From positions 22,734,500 to 22,798,499 of the forward strand of contig NC_035164.2 in NCBI RefSeq assembly GCF_001659605.2: a DNA stretch of 64,000 bases, read 5' to 3'. Made by a program: the position numbers and the translations under genes. Source of the stretch: Manihot esculenta. Its lineage: Eukaryota; Streptophyta; Magnoliopsida; Malpighiales; Euphorbiaceae. The notes beneath the pieces were generated by a model. That model saw only the letters and a list, made by a program, of their open reading frames with translations. It did not search any database and had not been told where the DNA came from. Shown here piece after piece: positions 1 to 11,594 of the stretch (position 1 is the stretch's first letter; every line of letters begins with the position of its first letter).

Positions 1-50
1 TTTTATGAGAGGCTTTTACTATGCACAAATATATGGTAGATGTTGTGAAT
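1..50 (+). mobile_element. Left half of decayed Athila-like gag, split by element A
   Basis: These bases join directly to position 9133 once element A and one copy of its TGAAT duplication are removed. The joined text resembles the gag stretch of E2 near 49015-49100 (the 'QFFYGGLIPSERK..NVACGG' region), with many substitutions and stops. It is too short to classify alone; the call depends on the better-preserved right half. Confidence 0.5.
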
Positions 51-228
51 TGTAATACCCGGCTAGACTCCGGTATCGGAAATTCCTACCGTCCAGTGGA
101 ATCTCGGATGTCGGAAACCTCTAGAAGGGGAAAACCATGTTTTATGAAATGTTTTTAAGGTATTTTATGTTTTAAGTAAAAAGGAAAATGAGTTTTGAAT
201 GAAAAAGGCCTAAGGAGGCTTTACCAGG

Positions 229-414
229 TTCGGCCGCCGAAAGTTAAGTTCGGCCGCCGAACATGGATAGGTTTTGGGAGCGCCTTTGGCCCCCGAAAGC
301 CTTGTTTGAAAGACTTAAGGTTCGGCCGCCGAACCTCATGTTCGGCCGCCGAACATGCATGAGATATGGGGGCACGTTAGGCCGCCGAAAGGTGGCAGAA
401 CCAGCCCTATAAAA
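229..414 (+). promoter_or_regulatory. LTR promoter of A: paired dyads plus TATA box
   Basis: Four exact copies of TTCGGCCGCCGAA start at 229, 249, 321 and 341, each pair 20 bp apart, followed by a partial copy near 381. TATAAAA lies at 408-414, 67 bp after the start of the last full copy. Each copy is two perfect 6-bp arms around one C. It includes GCCGCC, the core of the plant ERF-type GCC box, but the binding factor is not known from sequence. Confidence 0.75.
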
Positions 415-942
415 GGCCCCGTGACCGAAACAGGCGAGGTTTCCTCTCCCATTTCGGCCGACGGTGAGCTCTAGCCCTCCTTTGGTCATTTTAAGTGTTT
501 TCCCTCAAATCCTACAGATTTTAACAAGTCACATCTCGTTTTTGAAGAGTTTTGAAGTTAGAGTAAGATTGGAAGCTTGGAGACCAAAGAGTGGATTTCT
601 CCCTACCTCCAAGCTAGGATCGTTTTTCCTCTCGATCTTCAAGAGGTAAGCTTAGATCCAACCTCTCTTGCATGTTTTAAGAAAGTTTTAAGTAGATCTA
701 TGGGGTAGAAATGCATGAGTAGGCTTGTTGAAGTTTCTGTTATGTTTATGGGTTCATTGTGCATGTTCTTGAGCAATGTGCCTTGTTTGTGTGTTGTAGT
801 TGGGGTTTAAGTTAGTTTGAGACCCTTAGGAGCTTGTATGCTTGAGTATGCATGTTGTAGAATAGGTCTTTGCATGATTGGTTGTGTAGGGGGTTGGAAT
901 GGGCAAGAAGAACCAAGTTTCTGCCCTTTGGCAGAAACCAGG

Positions 943-1165
943 TTCGGCAGCCGAACCAGATTGGGAGGCAGCTTTAGGCTGCCGAAGCCTGCCCCCGAAA
1001 GTTGGAGTTTCGGCTCTGTCCGAGACTTTCGGCCGCCGAAGGTGCCGCCGAACATGCATGAGTTTCGTCTCTGTCTGGGAGTTTCGGCCGCCGAAGGTGC
1101 CGCCGAGCCTGCCTGACTTTCGGATCTGTCTGGACTTTCGGCCGCCGAAGGTGCCGCCGAAAGTG
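943..1165 (+). repeat. Second GC-rich CGGCCGCCGAA array, A 5' LTR
   Basis: Several complete and partial copies of the CGGC(C/A)GCCGAA unit are mixed with TTTCGGCTCTG and TTTCGTCTCTG spacers. The array is downstream of the predicted transcription start and splice donor. The equivalent stretch of the 3' LTR (about 7597-7830) has one extra 19-bp unit. Confidence 0.8.
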
Positions 1166-2456
1166 CCCTGTCCAGACTTTTCTTGCATGTTTTACGTGAT
1201 GTTTTCAGGATGTTTTAGGGGGTTTTTGGGGAGTATAGTAGAGTTATGTTTATGTATGTTTGGTCCCTCACTGGAGTCCACCTGTGTAGGATCGGACCCG
1301 AGGAACCAAGGTGTTTAGCAGTGTCAACCATTTCAGAATCGGTGCAGAGCTAGTCTCAGGTGAGTGGAACTAAACCTAATGTTTTAAGCTAAGAAATTAA
1401 ATGTTTTTGGAGCATGATCCATGCATCATAAATGCCATGATATATGTATTAGGTTGTTTTGCATTAGAACTCACGAATATGATGCATTGCATAATATGTT
1501 GTTGATGTGGATGGATGTTGGATGATCCTTAGCCCTCAGTATGAGATGAGATAGTATGATATGATATGCCATGGTATGATATGAGACAGAAAGACCAAGT
1601 CGCCCTTGGTACTATGTTATGTAAGCGGACACTAGGTGAGGCCTAATCGCCCCTGGTGTAGTTGGACTTGTTATGAGATATGTAAGCGAATACTAGGTGT
1701 GGCCTCATCGCCCCTGGTATAGTTGGACGTACTACAGTATGTAGAGGGCTATAGGTGACAAATTCATCCTTGATGTGATATGTTTGTGATGTGTTGCATT
1801 TCATGAAAGCATGAATAAGAAGAAGTTACTTAATAATATACCTAAAAATGGAGGAACTATAATAATAATAAAATGAATAATAAGATACCTAAAAATGGAG
1901 GAATTAAAGCAAATATTTTTAGTTTCTGCTCACTGGGCTTTCTAGCTCACCCCTCTCCCCTAACCCCAGTCTTGCAGGTGCAGAGTAGATAGAGATAGTC
2001 AGGAGATCAGCAGGTTACGTCCATGGTCATGATTATGTAATAGAACAGTTGTGGACATGATGTAATGTAAGGTTATGTATTGATGTAACAAGAGTTGTAT
2101 TGTATAATGATATTATGTTATATGATCAGAGTTATAGTATTGTGCTTGGCCCGAGTTGGTTAATCCCTTTGTACATGAGTTTTATTTTATGTGTTTCATG
2201 TGATGGACCGAGTTTGACAAAGGGGTATGCTGACCCTAGGGGTTCTATGAGTTCAGTCATAGTGCATACACAGGTCAAACGGGTTAAAGAAGAAGTTTAC
2301 AGTTTTATGCTTTAAAGTTTATGCTTATGTTTGATCATGTATGGGATTATACCAGCTATACAGGATGTATGTTAGGCTTGCTACGGGTCCCGGCGGCCTT
2401 AAGCCGATCTGGATCCTAGCGCCGGTAGCGGTCCGGATTTCCGGGTCGTTACAGAG

Positions 2457-2470
2457 TGGTATCAGAGCCC
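2457..2470 (+). other. Primer binding site of A (initiator tRNA-Met type)
   Basis: TGGTATCAGAGCCC begins three bases after the LTR end. It matches the standard plant Ty3/Ty1 primer site complementary to the 3' end of initiator tRNA-Met. Confidence 0.93.
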
Positions 2471-2715
2471 TAGGTTCACATGGTCGGACCTCTAGTGTGT
2501 CGGGCTCATAGAGGTTATAGTAGGGCAAGCACAATAGGAAGATCATGTCCACTAGGATAGGATATGGAGTCCTGCCTTGTATGATGATGTGGAATGCCAT
2601 GATGATGAGCATGTGCATTAATGCTATGATATGTATATGATGCAGGTTCATGTGTTTCCACATGAACCGTATGATGCTTATGTTTATGTGCTATGTTATG
2701 CTTTCAGAAGTGAAG

Positions 2716-4356
2716 ATGAGAGGAACTCGTCGATCTGCGAGATTGACTGGAGCTCCGCCAGAGAATGAGGGCATGGATGCCCATCCCCCTGCTCTGCAGA
2801 GGGCAAGATCTTGTAGGACGACCAGGGAAAGTACATCAAGGGACCCCAGAAGGTCTTTTGATGCAGGTCGGAGGAGATCAGTTCATGAAGGTCTGTCAGC
2901 GGATGTGATGGAAACAGAGGAGGATAACCAAAGAAGAGATAGCAGTTTGGGCATGAGTATGTCAGTAGAGGATATGGGAGAGTCCCAAGGAGGCACTCAG
3001 GCCTCGGGCTTTGTTCCACCACAGTATCCACCCTACCCGCAAGGGACAGGGTATCCGATGGGAGGTACGTCGGATTTCTTCAGCTATAACCCATATCCCA
3101 CCTTTATGCCCTATCCTCCCTTTCACCCACCGTACCCACAGTACCCCATGTTTCCATCCTCACCCTTTTTCTCAGGTCCAGCTAACCCTAACCCAGGGAA
3201 TGCTGCACCTCCTTCTCCACCAGCAGAACCAATTGTCCCTGATGTCCAGATACCCAAACCTAGTTCATCAGTTGGGGGTAAAGTAAAGATGACAGATTAC
3301 CTAAAGTTGGATGCCCCCAAGTTTGAATCAGGTGATGACCCTTTTGACTACCTCAGAACGGTAAAGATGATAACAGATGAGTTGGGAGCAAGTGACAGTA
3401 GAGCCATTCAGATGGCAGGGTTCACATTGAAATGCAAGAAGGCAAGGGAATGGTTCAAACACTATGTGGACCCAAGGTTGGAGAGCTTATCCTGGGAGCA
3501 GTTTGCCAATGAGTTTGCAGGATGGGCTTTTCCAGATAGTTCCAGAGAACTGAAGATGATTGAGTTTGAGCAGCTAAGGCAGACGGAAGAGATGAGCGTA
3601 GAGGAGTTTACAGACAGGTTCCTGGAGTTGTTGCCGTTTGCAGAACAAGGTCTTGACACAGACCTGCAGAAGTCTAGGAGATATGTTATGAAGCTTCACT
3701 CCAGGTATTCCTCGTTGGTTCAATCAGCAGAAAGGGAGAGCTTCCATGCCATAGTGGATATGGCACGGAGAATGGAGGCTAGTGCCATTGTCTAGGGGAC
3801 AGTTAAACAGTATGTGGCACAGTCTTCGGATTCCAAAATCCCAGGGACAAGTGATGTTGATCTCTCCCCTTTGAACGAGGCTGTCACAAAAAGCAAGAAG
3901 GGAGGCAGAGGCCTCAGAAGATCGAAGAAGAGCAAGTTTTGGGAACAGATAAAGTCTGGTCTGGGTTTAGGTGATGGTTCGAGCTCTGGTTCGGGTAACT
4001 CCAGATGTATACGGTGCGGAAGGCAGCACAAGGGAGTCTGTTTGATTGGGACAACAGCATGCTTCAGTTGCGGGCAGGAGGGGCACATGGCACGTGAGTG
4101 TCCCACCGCGACCTTGGTGGCACGGTCCCAGCAGACAATTTCGGACAGTGTAGCTCACCCAGTAGCTCCATCCTTGTTTCAGGGCAGTGGTAGAGGCGGT
4201 GACAGGGGGACAGCCCCTTCTTCAGCAGGTTCCCGTGGGGAAGGTCCATCAGCTCCAGCGCGGATCTTCGCCATGACCCAGCAGGAGGCTAACACATCAA
4301 ACCCGATGGGATCAGGTAATCTCACTCTTTTATGTTTGATGTGTACGCTTTTATGA
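2716..4356 (+). pseudogene. gag: gag of element A, one in-frame stop
   Basis: The start at 2716 gives MRGTRRSARLTG, the same N-terminus as the gag of B and D, and follows a splice-acceptor-like TTTCAG. The N-terminal part is charged. A Pro/Tyr-rich stretch follows, then a capsid-like Retrotrans_gag region (from about KMTDYLKLDAPKF to the stop). A TAG at 3793-3795 interrupts after 359 codons, where B has a Gln codon. The same frame continues through two CCHC-like knuckles, including CFSCGQEGHMAREC at about codon 449, then breaks at 4356 at the start of the protease. Gag would form the virus-like particle. Apart from the stop it is well preserved, in contrast to the pol beyond it. Confidence 0.88.
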
Positions 4357-6605
4357 GCCATGATGTTTCTCTTTTTTCCTTGTTTACTTGTGAGCCCTTG
4401 TGAGATGGGTTGATAGCTTATGGGTTAGAGTATCCCCTTGGGGTCAATACACCCAAGTGTGATCCATCTGTGGCAGAGTCAGTCTGCCGGTAGTATGTGT
4501 TGTGAGTAGATGCCTTCCAGCTGACCTAGCGGTTCTAGATTTGACTGTTTGACGTCATTCTAGGGTTGGATTGGTTCTTCTACTAATGGTACTACCTAGT
4601 CTGCAGAGACAAGGTAGTCAGGTTCAGAGTTCAGGATGGATCAGAGGTAGTCCTTAGAGGGGACAGAATAGGGATACCTAGAGGTTCAGTATCAACCCTA
4701 TAGGCTCGTAGGTTGTTCAGGGAAAGTTGTCAGAGATTCTAGCTTTTCAGAGAGAGTATAGCAGTCAGGTCAGGGAGCCCGCCTCAATGCCCGTTGTTAG
4801 AGAGAGTTTTAGATGTTTCTCCAGACGAGTTCCCAGGACTACCACCTGTCAGGGAGTTAGAGCTTAAAATAGAAGTAATTCATGAAATTGGACCAATCTC
4901 TATCCCTCCCTACAGGATGGTATCAATAGAGTTAAAGGAGTTATAAGGATCAGTTGTAAGAATTGGTAGTTAAGGGTTTCCATCTGACTGAGCACTTCGC
5001 CTTGGGGTGTTCCAGTATTGTCATGAGAATGAAAGATGGATCCCTAAGACTTTGTGTCGACTACAAGTCGTTGAACGAAGTCACTACCCCGATCAGGTAG
5101 TTGTTACCGTGGATCGACAATCTAGTTGAAATCAGCTAGCAGGAGCTAGTTGCCCTTCCAAGATAGATCTGAAGTCCAGGTACTATCAGTTAAGATCAAG
5201 GAAGAAGATGTACAGAGAGCAGTGTTTAGAACCAGATATGGGCACTATGGGTTCCTAGGAATGTCGTTCGGGTGAATGCACACCCCTACAACATTCATGG
5301 ATCTCATAAGCAGAGTTTTAGTCGGTTTCTGGATCACTCCGTTATTGTCTTCATTGACGGTACCTCGGTGAGTTCCAGAAATACAGAAGGGTACGCCCAT
5401 CATCTGAAATCAGGATTGCAGATCCTGAGAGAACAGGGCTTGGATGCTCAGTTCTCCAAATGTGAGTTCCGGTCAAGGAGCATACTTTTCTTGGGTCATA
5501 TGTGTCGGAGAAAAGAAAAGTGAAGTAGACCTGAGAAAGTTGAAGTTGTAGCCGACTAGCCCAGGCCCATTGTAGTGACAAAGATCAAGAGCTTTTGGGT
5601 TGGGCAGGTTACCTAATGGAGGTTCATCTAGAACGTCTCTAGAGTTGCCGCTCCTATGGCCAGACGGATCAAGAAGAACTATAAGATGTGTGGTCTACTC
5701 AGAGTGAAGAGGGCTTTGGAAGAGCCAAAGGAAATGTAGATGTCAGCACCAGTGGTGGCTCTGTCCGCCAGTGATGAAGATTTCACAGTGTCCTGTGATG
5801 CGTCCCGTGTGGGACTAGGTTGTGTGTTATGTAAAGTGGTAGAATGATTGCTTATGCTTCTAGGTAGCTGAGGAAGCATGAGTTGAATCATCTTACACAT
5901 GATCCAGAGATGGCAATGGTAATACGTGCACTCAAGATGTGGAGGCGATACCTGCATAAGGTATGTGGACAGATCCTTACAGATCGAAAGAGCTTGCAAT
6001 ACATCTTGGGTCAAGAGAGGAGAATCAGAGGCAGAGAAAAGGAGTGAGAGCTGCATAGTCAGAAGATGAGAAGAAACAGAACTGCTGAGAGTCAGCAGGA
6101 GAGTCTGGAGTCGTCCGCAAGAAACATGTAAATTTCAGAAGAGAAGAAGAGTTTTTGTTAGAGTGCGCAGTGGAAGCGTGTTGAGGTTCTCGAGGAAGAT
6201 GAGGTTACTGGAGATGTCTCCTAAAGAGAGGGTGACTCGTTATGGGCAGAAAGGTGAATTAGCTCTAAGATACATTAGACCCTTTGAAATCCTGCAAAGG
6301 AGTTGGGAATGTATCCCACGAGTTAGATTTACCTACTTCAATGGAAGAAATCCATCCGTTTTTCCATGTTTCCACGGTATATGAGTTTGTGTCGGGTCCG
6401 AGTGAGGTTCTTGAAGGAACCAGAGGTGGAGATCGCAGAGGATCTCCCCTATGTTGAGCAGCTAGTACAGACCGTAGACACGCACGTTAGAAAGTGTGGA
6501 AACAAGGAAATCCCGATGGTGGAAGTCCCTTAGAATCACCTTAAGATGAAAAGTGCATCAGGGAGACCGAGAGTTCATACTCCAGTGACACCGTGTTTCT
6601 TCTTA
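4357..6605 (+). pseudogene. Degenerate pol remnant of A (protease, RT, RNase H, chromodomain traces)
   Basis: Short stretches align by eye with the pol of B, D and F, but stops and indels occur throughout. Recognisable pieces are the protease-RT linker (4470-4900), RT near 5020-5480 and RNase H near 5780-6010. The RT active-site aspartate pair reads Asp-Gly at about 5352-5360, so the enzyme would be inactive. At about 6020-6080 the text jumps from the end of RNase H to the C-terminal integrase segment, removing the integrase zinc-binding and catalytic core domains. A damaged chromodomain tail follows to about 6600. No protein can be made from it. Confidence 0.88.
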
Positions 6606-6669
6606 AATTCGAACTTATGTGTTGTTATGATTGTATGTTATGTTTCATGTTATGCATGTCCTAGTTGAG

Positions 6670-6705
6670 GAACATTCGGGGACGAATGTTCTTAAGGGGG
6701 GAGAA
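6670..6705 (+). other. Hairpin and polypurine tract of A
   Basis: GAACATTCG (6670-6678) and CGAATGTTC (6683-6691) are perfect inverted arms around the four-base loop GGGA. The purine run AAGGGGGGAGAA ends directly at the 3' LTR. The purine run is the plus-strand primer. The hairpin recurs in B, D and F. Confidence 0.88.
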
Positions 6706-9127
6706 TGTAATACCCGGCTAGACTCCGGTATCGGAAATTCCTACCGTCCGGTGGAATCTCGGATGTCGGAAACCTCTAGAAGGGGAAAACCATGTTTTAT
6801 GAAATGTTTTTAAGGTATTTTATGTTTTAAGTAAAAAGGAAAATGAGTTTTGAATGAAAAAGGCCTAAGGAGGCTTTACCAGGTTCGGCCGCCGAAAGTT
6901 AAGTTCGGCCGCCGAACATGGATAGGTTTTGGGAGCGCCTTTGGCCCCCGAAAGCCTTGTTTCAAAGACTTAAGGTTCGGCCGCCGAACCTCATGTTCGG
7001 CCGCCGAACATGCATGAGATATGGGGGCACGTTAGGCCGCCGAAAGGTGGCAGAACCAGCCCTATAAAAGGCCCCGTGACCGAAACAGGCGAGGTTTCCT
7101 CTCCCATTTTGGCCGACGGTGAGCTCTAGCCCTCCTTTGGTCATTTTAAGTGTTTTCCCTCAAATCCTACAGATTTTAACAAGTCACATCTCGTTTTTGA
7201 AGAGTTTTGAAGTTAGAGTAAGATTGGAAGCTTGGAGACCAAAGAGTGGATTTCTCCCTACCTCCAAGCTAGGATCGTTTTTCCTCTCGATCTTCAAGAG
7301 GTAAGCTTAGATCCAACCTCTCTTGCATGTTTTAAGAAAGTTTTAAGTAGATCTATGGGGTAGAAATGCATGAGTAGGCTTGTTGAAGTTTCTGTTATGT
7401 TTATGGGTTCATTGTGCATGTTCTTGAGCAATGTGCCTTGTTTGTGTGTTGTAGTTGGGGTTTAAGTTAGTTTGAGACCCTTAGGAGCTTGTATGCTTGA
7501 GTATGCATGTTGTATAATAGGTCTTTGCATGATTGGTTGTGTAGGGGGTTGGAATGGGCAAGAAGAACCAAGTTTCTGCCCTTTGGAAGAAACCAGGTTC
7601 GGCAGCCGAAGGGACTTTCGGCCGCCGAACCAGCTTGGGAGGCAGCTTTAGGCTGCCGAAGCCTGCCCCCGAAAGTTGGAGTTTCGGCTCTGTCCGAGAC
7701 TTTCGGCCGCCGAAGGTGCCGCCGAACATGCATGAGTTTCGTCTCTGTCTGGGAGTTTCGGCCGCCGAAGGTGCCGCCGAACCTGCCTGACTTTCGGATC
7801 TGTCTGGACTTTCGGCCGCCGAAGGTGCCGCCGAAAGTGCCCTGTCCAGACTTTTCTTGCATGTTTTACGTGATGTTTTCAGGATGTTTTAGGGGGTTTT
7901 TGGGGAGTATAGTAGAGTTATGTTTATGTATGTTTGGTCCCTCACTGGAGTCCACCTGTGTAGGATCGGACCCGAGGAACCAAGGTGTTTAGCAGTGTCA
8001 ACCATTTCAGAATCGGTGCAGAGCTAGTCTCAGGTGAGTGGAACTAAACCTAATGTTTTAAGCTAAGAAATTAAATGTTTTTGGAGCATGATCCATGCAT
8101 CATAAATGCCATGATATATGTATTAGGTTGTTTTGCATTAGAACTCACGAATATGATGCATTGCATAATATGTTGTTGATGTGGATGGATGTTGGATGAT
8201 CCTTAGCCCTCAGTATGAGATGAGATAGTATGATATGATATGCCATGGTATGATATGAGACAGAAAGACCAAGTCGCCCTTGGTACTATGTTATGTAAGC
8301 GGACACTAGGTGAGGCCTAATCGCCCCTGGTGTAGTTGGACTTGTTATGAGATATGTAAGCGAATACTAGGTGTGGCCTCATCGCCCCTGGTATAGTTGG
8401 ACGTACTACAGTATGTAGAGGGCTATAGGTGACAAATTCATCCTTGATGTGATATGTTTGTGATGTGTTGCATTTCATGAAAGCAAGAATAAGAAGAAGT
8501 TACTTAATAATATACCTAAAAATGGAGGAACTATAATAATAATAAAATGAATAATAAGATACCTAAAAATGGAGGAATTAAAGCAAATATTTTTAGTTTC
8601 TGCTCACTGGGCTTTCTAGCTCACCCCTCTCCCCTAACCCTAGTCTTGCAGGTGCAGAGTAGATAGAGATAGTCAGGAGATCAGCAGGTTACGTCCATGG
8701 TCATGATTATGTAATAGAATAGTTGTGGACATGATGTAATGTAAGGTTATGTATTGATGTAACAAGAGTTGTATTGTATAATGATATTATGTTATATGAT
8801 CAGAGTTATAGTATTGTGCTTGGCCCGAGTTGGTTAATCCCTTTGTACATGAGTTTTATTTTATGTGTTTCATGTGATGGACCGAGTTTGACAAAGGGGT
8901 ATGCTGACCCTAGGGGTTCTATGAGTTCAGTCATAGTGCATACACAGGTCAAACGGGTTAAAGAAGAAGTTTACAGTTTTATGCTTTAAAGTTTATGCTT
9001 ATGTTTGATCATGTATGGGATTATACCAGCTATACAGGATGTATGTTAGGCTTGCTACGGGTCCCGGCGGCCTTAAGCCGATCTGGATCCTAGCGCCGGT
9101 AGCGGTCCGAATTTCCGGGTCGTTACA
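6706..9127 (+). repeat. 3' LTR of element A
   Basis: 2422 bp, nearly identical to 51-2453. The length difference is one 19-bp GC-rich unit at 7611-7629. The TATA box is at 7063-7069, and the proximal TTCGGCCGCCGAA starts at 6996, again 67 bp upstream. It ends CGTTACA, followed by the TGAAT duplication. Confidence 0.95.
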
Positions 9128-9990
9128 TGAATGGAGGTGTGATAGTGAAGAAGAATCCTAAGAAGTTATAGAGTTAAAATATTCCATGACAGCAAATTCA
9201 TAACAATGTGAACCATTATAAGATATTCCTATAAAAGTGAATGTGGTAAATGTTTCTTCCATTGAATCACAACTTTCACAACTAACCTCTTTGAGTCAAA
9301 GTCTTATTATAAGAAAAATAAAACAAGCAAAGGCTTATGAGATTTGCACAAATCCTAACCATCTTACTGGTATGTGTCCTATGCTTCAAGAAGATGACCA
9401 GCACATCAATGCTATGAACATATTTCCTATTCCTCCATAAAGACAATATAATCCTTTCTCGAACACTTATAAATTAGGATAGATAAACTACTAGATTTCA
9501 ACTATGGAGAAAAATCACCCAATTTCCATATAATTTTTAGCCTAAAAAATCTCAATAATAACCAACATCTTCAAATCAAGGTATGCCTCTAAAAGAGATT
9601 GTTAAAAACTTAGCAATTAACACAATAATTTTAACAGGAGAGAAGATCAAGTGTACAAAACTTGGAGAACTAAGTGAGCCAATTATAGACATTCTTATGC
9701 AAATTAGAGTCTTAAGGGCAATTACCTTCCCAAATAGTAGTTAATCCAAAGTAGAATAGATGTGTTATTACTTTGAGAAGTGAAAAGTAGTTGCTGGACA
9801 ACTCTCGTGAGGTAAGTTGTTGGCACCATAGAAATACAAACCTGTAGACTGAAATCATTACTCATGCATAAGAAGATAGACTGAAAATAAAACCAAAACT
9901 TGCACTTGCCAAACTTGATGCCCTAAAAATCAAGCCTCCTTTTGCAAAAAGATTAGTCAAGGATCTCATTTTCTTCTTTATCTTTCTTTG
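9128..9990 (+). mobile_element. Right half of decayed Athila-like gag
   Basis: The stretch resembles the middle of the E2 gag with heavy decay. 9237-9440 encodes 'VSSIESQLSQLTSL' and 'YEICTNPNHLTGMCP.LQEDDQHINAM', which parallel the E2 zinc-knuckle segment (CEICFHVGHPTDQCP, QEDHHQVNAM). The first knuckle cysteine is Tyr and the spacing has changed. Near 9760 'ITLRSGK' is traceable, and near 9930 the Pro/Phe-rich 'PPFAKRL' segment that precedes the protease. No complete element boundary is visible. The right limit is approximate. It is the host sequence of element A. Confidence 0.65.
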
Positions 9991-11594
9991 ATTTGACTAA
10001 TCAAGCCTCCATTAGTTTTAAGGTTTTTGTTTTTCCATTTAATTGTCAAATGAAGCAAAAATTAGTGTACCAGTTTAATATTGTTAGATATACCTAATAA
10101 AACGCCCATTGTATTTGTTTCACTCATGTATTCATAATAGAGTTTATGTAGAGAGTTTAATTGCATAAAAATACATTATAAATGAGCATATGACTCTTTG
10201 CTCGAGGTACTTGCATGTTATTTAGAAGCAAGTTGATCAATTATAGTGCAACAATGATAATGGAAGTAATAAAAATGATGGAGGCTTAACAATTTTCTCT
10301 AAAGTAAAAAGAGTACTAGGTACTAGTAAAACTCGTGATCTTGATATACAAAAGCGTAAATAACCTCATACTTATACATTACATAATTATGTTACGCCAT
10401 ATATCGACTATGATATTTCTAAGCTTATTAATATTTCATTTACTTTCTTATTTCTTTTTCTAATCCATCACAAATTGCTCTTCTAACGAGGATTCATAAT
10501 TGCTTTTAACTAATTCAATATATATGCCTAGAGGTTAATAAAATAAAAATTTTAATAGATGGTTCAAGACAAGGCATAGTGTATTATAAGTTTTACAATT
10601 TGAGTATGTATACACACACAGACAAATAAACACTGTGGGAGCATGAATTCTCTATAGTGATTAGGGTCTCGTATTCCAATAGTACTGTCATGAGACTTAG
10701 ATATTTTATCACTCAGTGAAGAGTGGAGTAAAAAATTCGTGATCCTAATGAAAGTAGAGCCCAAATGAAGGATGTGATTTGAGTAACTTATCCCTAGTAG
10801 AGGTCTATTGTCCTTCATATTCCATGACCTAGTAGTCTAGGTTTGAGATAATGGATAATAGTTACAAGAGAAGGTGTTAAGCACCCTTATCGCATGGATA
10901 TTTCAGCTAAGAACCAGCACCAACCCCCTCTAAAGTTTCTTATATTCTATCTTAATGTATTAATTAGGAAATCCTTTTTAAGAATAATGTGAAATAGTTT
11001 ACACACATTTATACAAACAAGCACTTAACTTATACTCATCCATAAGGCTAAAGTATGTGAAGTTTCTACTTGACCTTTAGGCGAGATAATTATCATGTAG
11101 CTCTATTTAGAGGTTCCTAAGTTGATTTCATGTCATGGTTTAATTTGCATCCAAGAGTTGGTTCCTATCATGCATGGTTTCTATATTTAAGTTCAACATG
11201 TAGCAAGTAAAAAATTCACTAAGTTTCTAAGCATACATCTTAAGCTCATTTTTATGTTTATTTTTTCCTAAAGTCTTTACTATTTGGTCATTTACATGCC
11301 AAAGTGTAAGATAACTCCTAAGCATGCCAAATCATATTTCTATCATGTAAAATTACTTTTAGAATTATTAAGTAAATTTTCCAAGTTACTATTTCCATTT
11401 TCATGCATTTTAAGGTGATGAAAGAATACCAATCATATAAAAAAAGAGGAGAAGAAAAAAATTACGTACTGTAAAAATTAAAAGTAAATAACTAAACTAA
11501 CCTAGACTATTACATAGCCCGTCATCCCTTGCAAAGGGCTTTCAAGTTACTCTTTTAGGTTTCCACATGAAATTGGGCTCCACCATGGTTGCAT
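9991..11594 (+). other. Unassigned AT-rich sequence
   Basis: I see no gene, RNA gene, LTR boundary or tandem array here. Open frames are short and lack recognisable motifs. It may be older decayed transposon sequence or ordinary intergenic DNA. Confidence 0.5.

Larger units (their letters stand above)
51..2453 (+). repeat. 5' LTR of element A
   Basis: TG...CA bounded and 2403 bp long. In order it holds a dyad array (229-391), a TATA box (408-414), a conserved splice-donor-like AG|GTAAGC at 645-650, a second GC-rich array (about 943-1165) and the U5 end. U5 ends with the block CTACGGGTCCCGGCGG...CGTTACA that all Tekay-type LTRs here share in some form. ORFs on either strand inside it, rich in FGGR/RRPK or AAEP, are translations of the GC-rich array and not genes. 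Confidence 0.95.
51..9127 (+). mobile_element. Element A: complete Tekay-type Ty3/gypsy retrotransposon with degenerate pol
   Basis: The element begins TGTAATACCC and ends CGTTACA, with long direct LTRs (2403 and 2422 bp). It is flanked by a 5-bp duplication TGAAT at 46-50 and 9128-9132. An initiator-Met type primer site follows the 5' LTR and a polypurine tract precedes the 3' LTR. Inside are a nearly readable gag and a badly eroded pol that lacks the integrase zinc and core domains. The LTRs differ by about ten substitutions and one 19-bp indel, so insertion was recent even though pol is dead. It sits inside an older Athila-like gag. Confidence 0.96.

Noticed and set aside
244..1318. Several open frames on both strands in the A LTR (FGGR, RRPK, AAEP-rich peptides)
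   Set aside because: They are frame translations of the GC-rich array and recur at the same LTR places in every copy. No start context or known domain.
9991..11594. Possible host gene in the AT-rich stretch
   Set aside because: No frame has a recognisable domain, and no convincing exon structure could be seen by eye.
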